5,092 bases of DNA, from the NCBI GenBank assembly GCA_947086625.1, contig CAMTZV010000164.1, positions 1 through 5,092 on the forward strand, written 5' to 3'. The translations under genes and the position numbers were made by a program. Of the stretch, positions 1-4,170 are shown in pieces. The stretch's first letter is position 1; each line of letters starts with the position of its first letter. The notes below the pieces were generated by a model, which had not been told where the DNA came from, ran no database searches, and saw nothing but the letters and a program-made list of their open reading frames with translations. Source of the DNA: an uncultured bacterium. GTDB taxonomy: Bacteria; Bacillota; Clostridia; Lachnospirales; Lachnospiraceae.

Positions 1-53
1 CTTCAGGTGCCTGTGGTAGCAATATCGTGTGGGTTCAAGTCCCATCTTCTGCA
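1..53 (+). tRNA. tRNA-Leu(CAG), 3' portion (5' end cut off by window)
   Basis: The window begins at the last base of the 5' anticodon stem. The loop TTCAGGT (2-8) puts the anticodon CAG at 4-6, which reads CUG leucine codons. The 3' anticodon stem is GCCTG (9-13). A long class II variable arm follows, with stem GGTA/TATC (15-18 and 23-26) closed by a GCAA tetraloop; this fits leucine and argues against class I tRNAs. The T arm is GTGGG-TTCAAGT-CCCAT (29-45), the acceptor 3' strand is CTTCTGC (46-52) and the discriminator is A53, as expected for tRNA-Leu. The next bases are TTTT, so CCA is not encoded and must be added after transcription. The D arm and 5' acceptor strand lie outside the window. 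Confidence 0.93.
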
Positions 54-57
54 TTTT

Positions 58-102
58 ACGACGCGAGGTCAACCGGAATGGTTCAGATCCCGCGTCGTTT
101 TC
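58..102 (+). terminator. Intrinsic terminator-like hairpin after the tRNA gene
   Basis: A perfect 8-bp stem, ACGACGCG (58-65) with CGCGTCGT (91-98), is followed directly by a T-rich tail (TTTTCTGTTTCTC, from 98). The 25-base interior can fold further: AACC (71-74) pairs with GGTT (80-83). It begins 5 bases after the tRNA 3' end, so it most likely ends the tRNA transcript and insulates the htpG promoter. Confidence 0.75.
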
Positions 103-152
103 TGTTTCTCCACTTTCCGTGTTACTTTTCACATGGCATACAGAACCGTTTG

Positions 153-179
153 TTAGCACTCACTCAAAAAGAGTGCTAA
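153..179. promoter_or_regulatory. CIRCE operator (HrcA binding site)
   Basis: The sequence matches the CIRCE consensus exactly: TTAGCACTC, nine spacer bases, then GAGTGCTAA. In Firmicutes, CIRCE is bound by the heat-shock repressor HrcA, classically at dnaK and groESL operons. Here it ends 7 bases upstream of the -35 box of the htpG promoter, which predicts heat-inducible, HrcA-repressed htpG. The upstream position is unusual; CIRCE more often overlaps the promoter or lies downstream of it. Confidence 0.96.
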
Positions 180-186
180 TTTTTTG

Positions 187-215
187 TTGACATTTATCTC
201 CGGGCGCGTTACACT
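187..215 (+). promoter_or_regulatory. Sigma-A-type promoter of htpG
   Basis: The -35 box is TTGACA (187-192, perfect consensus) and the -10 box is TACACT (210-215), with an optimal 17-base spacer. Transcription would start near 221-223 and give a leader of about 67 bases. It lies just downstream of CIRCE. Confidence 0.85.
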
Positions 216-228
216 AGGTAATGACATT

Positions 229-253
229 CGATGATCTTCCGATAACGATGATC
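229..253 (+). repeat. Short direct repeat in the htpG leader
   Basis: The 8-mer CGATGATC occurs at 229-236 and again at 246-253, a 17-base period, within the predicted htpG 5' untranslated leader. It is exact but short. It could be chance, a duplication, or an accessory regulator half-site pair. No known operator is recognised. Confidence 0.4.
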
Positions 254-274
254 CAAACAAAAAAACAAGAAAAC

Positions 275-280
275 AAGGAG
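275..280 (+). promoter_or_regulatory. Ribosome binding site that fixes the htpG start
   Basis: AAGGAG lies 8 bases before ATG 289. The upstream in-frame GTG (280-282) overlaps the end of this site and would leave no usable Shine-Dalgarno, so ATG 289 is the start. Confidence 0.88.
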
Positions 281-288
281 TGATTCAC

Positions 289-2409
289 ATGAGTGAGAAA
301 CACGGAAATCTTTCCATTAACAGCGAAAACATTTTTCCTATCATCAAAAAATGGCTCTATTCCGATCAGGACATTTTTTACCGTGAGCTTGTGAGCAACG
401 GCTGCGACGCTATCACGAAGCTCAAAAAGCTGGACATGATGGGCGAGTACGAGCTGCCCGCGGACTATAAGCCGAATCTGCAGATCGTCGTTGACCCCGA
501 CGGCAAAAAGGTCACCATCACCGACAACGGGCTTGGCATGACCGCAGACGAGGTCGAGGAGTACATCAACCAGATCGCTTTCTCCGGCGCGACCGACTTC
601 ATCAGCAAATACAAGGACAAGGCGAACGAAGACCAGATCATCGGCCATTTCGGTCTCGGCTTTTACTCCGCGTTCATGGTTGCCGACGAGGTACACATTG
701 ACACCCTCTCCTACCGAAAGGACGCGAGCGCCGTTCACTGGGAGTGCGACGGCGGCACCGAATTTTCCATGACAGACGGCATCAGGGAAGAGGTCGGCAC
801 GACGATCACCCTGTTTTTAAACGAGGACTGCCTGGAATACGCCAACGAGTACCGCGCGCGCGAGGTGCTGGAAAAATACTGCTCCTTCATGCCTACCCCG
901 ATTTTCCTCAGCAAGGCAAACGCACCGGAGGAATACGAGACAATCGACCCCGCCGACAAGCTCGACACCGACACCGTCATTGAGACGATCGTAGAGGAGG
1001 CAAAGACCGAGGAGAAGGAAAACGAGAACGGCGAAAAGGAGATCGTCGAGGTTTCCCCCGCCACAGAGAAGCTCAAAATCGTAAAGCGCCCCGTTCCGCT
1101 CAACGATACGACGCCCCTGTGGGCGAAAAACCCCAACGACTGCACCGACGAGGAATACCGGAAATTTTACCGCGACGTCTTCCACGATTACAAGGAGCCT
1201 TTGTTCTGGATTCACCTGAACATGGATTATCCGTTCAACCTCAAGGGAATTTTGTACTTCCCGAAGATCAACACGGAGTATGATTCCATCGAGGGGACGA
1301 TCAAGCTGTACAACAATCAGGTGTTTATCGCTGACAACATCAAGGAGGTCATCCCGGAGTTTTTGATGCTCTTAAAGGGCGTCATCGACTGCCCCGACCT
1401 GCCCTTGAACGTTTCCCGCAGCGCGCTGCAAAACGACGGCTTTGTAAAGAAGATTTCCGAATACATCACGAAGAAGGTGGCAGACAAGCTCATCGGCATG
1501 TGCAAGACCGAGAAGGAAAGCTACGAGAAATACTGGGACGACATCAGCCCGTTCATCAAATTCGGCTGCTTAAAGGACGAGAAATTCTGTGATAAGATGA
1601 ACGATTATATCCTGTTCAAAAATATCGACGACAAATATCTCACCCTGCCGGAAATCTTAAAACCCGTCGAAGAAGAGAAGCCGGACGACGAACAGGCAGA
1701 GGGCGAAGACACCGCCGACACAGAAGAAGCGGCTGATACGGAAAGCGCGGAGAATACAGACGACGCAGACAAGGACGATTCCGCGGAGGAATACAAGGAC
1801 GAGCGCTCCGTCATCTACTATGTGACGGACAAAAACCAGCAGAGCCAGTATATTAACCTGTTCCGCGAGCAGGGAACCGACGCCGTCATCCTCGACCACA
1901 ACATCGACAGCTCCTTTATCACGCAGCTCGAGCGCCGCAACGACAAATACAAGTTCATGCGCATCGATGCCGACGTGACCGATACGCTCACCGAGGAGAC
2001 CTCCGACGACGAATTGAAGGATGCAACCGACACCTTAAAGGATGTCTTTTCCAAAGCATTAAACAACGACAAGCTCACGATTCAGGTGCAGAAGCTGAAA
2101 AACGCCGACGTTCCTTCTATTATTACGCTGTCCGAGGAGGGGCGAAGGATGCAGGACATGATGAAGATGTACTCCATGGGCGGCATGGGCATGGACGCCT
2201 CCATGTTTGGCGGCGATTACACGCTGACGTTAAACTACAACCATCCGCTCGTACAGTATATTTTGAACAACAAAGAGTCCGAGCACACCTCGATGTTCTG
2301 CGAGCAGCTCTATGACCTTGCCATGATCAGCAACCAGCCCTTAGCGCCGGAGGCCATGACAAAATTCATGAAGCGCTCCAACGATATTATGCTGCTACTC
2401 ACAAAATAA
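289..2409 (+). CDS. htpG: HtpG, bacterial Hsp90 molecular chaperone, with extra acidic insert
   Basis: This is a 706-residue ATP-dependent cytosolic chaperone that helps remodel and protect client proteins, usually alongside DnaK. The N-terminal GHKL ATPase domain (about 1-215) shows RELVSN with likely catalytic E33 and Mg-ligand N37, DNGLGM at 79-84, and the lid glycine motif GHFGLGFYSAF at 119-129. A charged linker (about 225-265) leads to the middle domain, with WAKNPNDCTDEEY near 278-290 and LNVSRSALQ at 373-381, where R377 should be the ATP-contacting arginine. The dimerisation domain runs from roughly 510 to the end. Bacterial HtpG is usually about 620-640 residues; the excess is mainly a Glu/Asp/Ala-rich tract at 460-503. 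The reading frame is intact. Upstream CIRCE and a TTGACA promoter imply a single-gene heat-shock unit, with a hairpin downstream. Confidence 0.97.
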   Translation: MSEKHGNLSINSENIFPIIKKWLYSDQDIFYRELVSNGCDAITKLKKLDMMGEYELPADYKPNLQIVVDPDGKKVTITDNGLGMTADEVEEYINQIAFSGATDFISKYKDKANEDQIIGHFGLGFYSAFMVADEVHIDTLSYRKDASAVHWECDGGTEFSMTDGIREEVGTTITLFLNEDCLEYANEYRAREVLEKYCSFMPTPIFLSKANAPEEYETIDPADKLDTDTVIETIVEEAKTEEKENENGEKEIVEVSPATEKLKIVKRPVPLNDTTPLWAKNPNDCTDEEYRKFYRDVFHDYKEPLFWIHLNMDYPFNLKGILYFPKINTEYDSIEGTIKLYNNQVFIADNIKEVIPEFLMLLKGVIDCPDLPLNVSRSALQNDGFVKKISEYITKKVADKLIGMCKTEKESYEKYWDDISPFIKFGCLKDEKFCDKMNDYILFKNIDDKYLTLPEILKPVEEEKPDDEQAEGEDTADTEEAADTESAENTDDADKDDSAEEYKDERSVIYYVTDKNQQSQYINLFREQGTDAVILDHNIDSSFITQLERRNDKYKFMRIDADVTDTLTEETSDDELKDATDTLKDVFSKALNNDKLTIQVQKLKNADVPSIITLSEEGRRMQDMMKMYSMGGMGMDASMFGGDYTLTLNYNHPLVQYILNNKESEHTSMFCEQLYDLAMISNQPLAPEAMTKFMKRSNDIMLLLTK

Positions 2410-2432
2410 ACTGTTTCTGTTTCAGGCATTCA

Positions 2433-2465
2433 AAGGGCCGCGCGCATTGCTGTGCGCCGGCCCTT
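2433..2465. terminator. GC-rich hairpin between convergent genes, possible terminator
   Basis: The stem starts AAGGGCCG (2433-2440) pairing with CGGCCCTT (2458-2465). It then continues as CGCGCA (2441-2446) with TGTGCG (2451-2456), including one G-U pair, one bulged C (2457) and a TTGC loop. It begins 24 bases after the htpG stop. The tail on the + strand is only weakly T-rich until TTTTTTT at about 2485-2491, and the - strand tail is TTTGAATG. It could therefore serve either gene but is not a textbook intrinsic terminator. The rest of 2410-2546 holds only a weak TTTGCAG/CTGCAAA inverted repeat (2497-2526) and no gene. Confidence 0.6.
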
Positions 2466-2546
2466 AGTGTCTGCTTCTCCTATATTTTTTTAGACATTTG
2501 CAGACAGACTTCGCTCGACCTGCAAAAATTCCTCCTCCGACAAATT

Positions 2547-3143
2547 TCACATTGTCTGTATCTTCCCTTCCAGCGCCTCATAATCCCCGTCAAACACAAT
2601 GCCCTGCATACCGGCTTTTTTCGCCGCCTCTACGTTCTCCGGGCGGTCGTCGACAAAGAGGCATTCCTGCGGAATGAGCCCGTACGTCTCGCACAGCAGC
2701 TCATAAATTTTCACATCCGGCTTGATAAGATGTACGTCCGAGGAGACTACAATCCCATCGAAAAGCTCACATCCGAAGCGCTCCGGAAAATAACTGTGAA
2801 AGCGGTTGCACGCGTTGGAGAGCACATACAGCCCGAAGCCCTCCGCCCGACGTCTCCGGCAAAACTCCTTTGCCCCGGAAATCGGCTCCATGCAGATATC
2901 CCACTGCTCCACGCATGTTTTGAGCTTCGGGTGAAGCGCCTCCGGCAGCAAGGGGCGCACCCTCTCATAGCGCTGCTCGTTTGTGATCTCGCCCCGGTCG
3001 CCCAGCTCCCACGCCTCCCCCTGAAAGAGATGCGTTAAAATCAGCTCCTTCTCGCGCTCGTTCTCGCACGTCCGGTTTAAAATTACAAACGGGTCGTACG
3101 CGAGCAGTACATTTCCCATGTCCATCACAATATTTTTTATCAT
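2547..3143 (-). CDS. HAD-superfamily hydrolase, subfamily IA, YihX-like phosphatase
   Basis: This 198-residue protein has the four HAD motifs in order. Motif I is DMGNVL with nucleophile D8. Motif II is YVLSNA with S99. Motif III is the lysine of IKPD (K131). Motif IV is FVDDRPEN with D155 and D156. Residues about 15-85 form the helical cap expected of subfamily I. The form D-x-G-N-V, with glycine where many HADs have the second Asp, is typical of YihX-type sugar-phosphate phosphatases; the actual substrate cannot be told. The start is ATG 3143, preceded at 8 bases by GGAAGGA (3152-3158 on the other strand). The open frame extends upstream to 3392, but that stretch has no HAD similarity and overlaps the MGMT gene. 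It is the last gene of the leftward set, 74 bases after the MGMT stop. No separate promoter is evident. Confidence 0.9.
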   Translation of the reverse strand: MIKNIVMDMGNVLLAYDPFVILNRTCENEREKELILTHLFQGEAWELGDRGEITNEQRYERVRPLLPEALHPKLKTCVEQWDICMEPISGAKEFCRRRRAEGFGLYVLSNACNRFHSYFPERFGCELFDGIVVSSDVHLIKPDVKIYELLCETYGLIPQECLFVDDRPENVEAAKKAGMQGIVFDGDYEALEGKIQTM

Positions 3144-3217
3144 TATACCTATCCTTCCGCACACCAGATTCATCCGCACCCACGCAGAGCGTTTTGTCCG
3201 CCCTTTGGCACAACCCG

Positions 3218-3556
3218 CTACATCCGCTCCAGTTCCGCAAGATCGCGCCGCGTCCACTGATATTTTTTCAGATCCACCACGCCATCCGCGAGGGAGACAC
3301 CCTCCGCCTCCAGCAGCTCGATCTGACGGTTGCCGCCGCCAAAGGCAAAAGCGGACGACACCTCGCCCAGACGGTTGACGACCCGGTGGCACGGAATGTG
3401 CCCGGGATCGGGGTTGACATGCAGGGCATAGCCGACAACGCGCGCCCAGCGCCTGTTTCCCGCCAGCGCCGCGACCTGCCCGTAGGTCGCCACCCTGCCC
3501 TTTGGGATCTGCCGCACGACCTCATAAATCTTTTCAAATGTGCTTTCCTTTTCCAT
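3218..3556 (-). CDS. MGMT-family (methylated-DNA--cysteine methyltransferase-like) protein, single domain
   Basis: This 112-residue protein matches only the C-terminal DNA-binding and active-site domain of O6-alkylguanine-DNA alkyltransferases. The winged-helix core reads GRVATYGQVAALAG (Y25 at the DNA-contact tyrosine position), followed by WARVVG with the probable arginine finger R39. The active site is IPCHRVV with the acceptor cysteine C56, and the final helix has QIELLEAEGV. The usual N-terminal domain of Ogt is absent. The small size and the NxxGHIPCHR layout resemble alkyltransferase-like (ATL) proteins, but those normally have Trp in place of Cys, so catalysis remains possible. The start ATG 3556 has an AGGA-type site just upstream and lies 2 bases after the TAA of the peptidase gene (3559-3561), implying translational coupling. 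A longer open frame reaching 3700 overlaps the peptidase gene and is not used. Confidence 0.9.
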   Translation of the reverse strand: MEKESTFEKIYEVVRQIPKGRVATYGQVAALAGNRRWARVVGYALHVNPDPGHIPCHRVVNRLGEVSSAFAFGGGNRQIELLEAEGVSLADGVVDLKKYQWTRRDLAELERM

Positions 3557-3558
3557 TT

Positions 3559-4044
3559 TTATCCTCTCCCTGTCCTGCCCCGCAGCCATGCGAGCAGCCT
3601 GTGGATCGGGTCGCGAAGCGGCAGCATCCAGAGCCACAGCCCGAAAAAAATGCGGTATCCCACATGCTTCACCGAATACGGCCTGCCGTTTCTCGTCCAC
3701 GCCACGAGCACGCCCCGCAGCTGCTCTGCAAAAACCGGCCCCTCCACGACGCTCTGGTTATCCCCGACCATGTAAAACATGTCGCCCCGGCGCTTACAGA
3801 TCCGGTGCATGACGAGCAGCCCGCCCGCCTGCGCGGTCCTGCGGTAGACGACCACGTCGCCCCGGCGCAGCTTTCCTGCATCTGCCGGCGCGACGACCGC
3901 CTCATCCTCCGGCGATACAAACATCGGATACATGCTCGTCCCCTGCGGCACAAACCGCACCGTCCTTCCCGCCAGAAGAAGCTTCTCAATATCGTAGCGC
4001 GGCGCATTGCCGCCCTTTTCTTCGCCCGCAGCCCCGTTTCCCAT
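3559..4044 (-). CDS. S24/S26-family serine peptidase-like protein (signal-peptidase-type fold, His-type motif)
   Basis: This 161-residue protein has the signature of signal-peptidase/LexA-type serine proteases. GTSMYP (35-40) gives likely nucleophile S37, RGDVVVYRR (61-69) is the conserved core strand, VMHRI (78-82) gives H80, and MVGDNQ (92-97) gives D95. The Ser...HRI...GDN order resembles the SipW/Sec11 (ER-type) branch, where His replaces the Lys general base of LepB-type enzymes. There is no N-terminal membrane anchor. The only hydrophobic stretch is near the C terminus (about 129-142, FFGLWLWMLPL), which might be a membrane-surface helix. The start ATG 4044 has AGAGGA 6 bases upstream. 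It is the first gene of the leftward operon and faces the PqqD-HprK-like gene across 126 bases. Cleavage activity and substrate are inferred from motifs; peptide maturation is plausible from the neighbour. Confidence 0.82.
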   Translation of the reverse strand: MGNGAAGEEKGGNAPRYDIEKLLLAGRTVRFVPQGTSMYPMFVSPEDEAVVAPADAGKLRRGDVVVYRRTAQAGGLLVMHRICKRRGDMFYMVGDNQSVVEGPVFAEQLRGVLVAWTRNGRPYSVKHVGYRIFFGLWLWMLPLRDPIHRLLAWLRGRTGRG

Positions 4045-4106
4045 ACTAATTCCTCTTCTCCATATGCCCTGCCGCGCCCCGGAGGCAGGCTCTGCCGTTG
4101 AATTTT

Positions 4107-4135
4107 AGTATATCATTCCCGCCCCGAAAATGCTA
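4107..4135 (-). promoter_or_regulatory. Possible promoter of the leftward peptidase-MGMT-HAD operon
   Basis: Read on the - strand, TATACT (4112 to 4107) is a good -10 box. At 17 bases the -35 position reads TAGCAT (4135 to 4130), a poor match. Transcription would start near 4100, leaving a leader of about 55 bases. The leader can form either GGCAG/CTGCC (4084-4096) or CCTGCC/GGCAGG (4068-4089); the two pairings exclude each other. This is a tentative call. Confidence 0.4.
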
Positions 4136-4139
4136 TAAT
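4111..4139 (+). promoter_or_regulatory. Extended -10 promoter of the PqqD-HprK-like gene
   Basis: TGCTATAAT (4131-4139) is a perfect extended -10 element with a consensus TATAAT. The -35 region at 17-base spacing (TATCAT, 4111-4116) is weak, as is common when the TGn extension is present. Transcription would start near 4146, only about 25 bases before the start codon. It overlaps the possible leftward promoter. Confidence 0.65.
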
Positions 4140-4158
4140 GAACCGGAAGAATATTTTT

Positions 4159-4165
4159 AAAGGAG
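4159..4165 (+). promoter_or_regulatory. Ribosome binding site of the PqqD-HprK-like gene
   Basis: AAAGGAG sits 5 bases before ATG 4171 and supports that start. The next in-frame methionine is at residue 32, inside the PqqD-like domain, and would destroy it. Confidence 0.85.
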
Positions 4166-4170
4166 ATCCC

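Noticed and set aside
78..98. T-arm-like GGTTCAGATCC suggesting a second tRNA or tRNA remnant
   Set aside because: The pairing stems are only 41 bases apart end to end, far too short for a tRNA; a terminator hairpin with a T-rich tail explains it better.
280..288. Upstream GTG start adding three residues (MIH) to HtpG
   Set aside because: The GTG overlaps the AAGGAG site that is ideally placed for ATG 289, and the ATG product starts as HtpG proteins normally do.
735..1215. Two long open frames on the - strand opposite htpG (136 and 132 residues)
   Set aside because: They are antisense shadows of htpG with low-complexity Ser/Val/Leu-rich products and no recognisable domain or ribosome binding site.
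2497..2526. Inverted repeat TTTGCAG/CTGCAAA as a terminator for the leftward operon
   Set aside because: On the - strand the stem is followed by TGTCTAAAAAAA rather than a T-run, and the 16-base loop is unstructured, so it is left as a weak repeat only.
3144..3392. Long N-terminal extension of the HAD hydrolase frame
   Set aside because: The extension is Arg/Gly-rich with no HAD similarity, overlaps the MGMT gene in another frame, and a good ribosome binding site precedes ATG 3143.
3557..3700. N-terminal extension of the MGMT frame
   Set aside because: It overlaps the peptidase gene on the same strand, has no family similarity, and ATG 3556 gives the usual size and start of the domain.
3502..4101. 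199-residue open frame on the + strand opposite the peptidase gene
   Set aside because: It is rich in Arg, Pro, His and Ala, as expected of the complement of GC-rich coding DNA, and covers a clear peptidase gene on the other strand.
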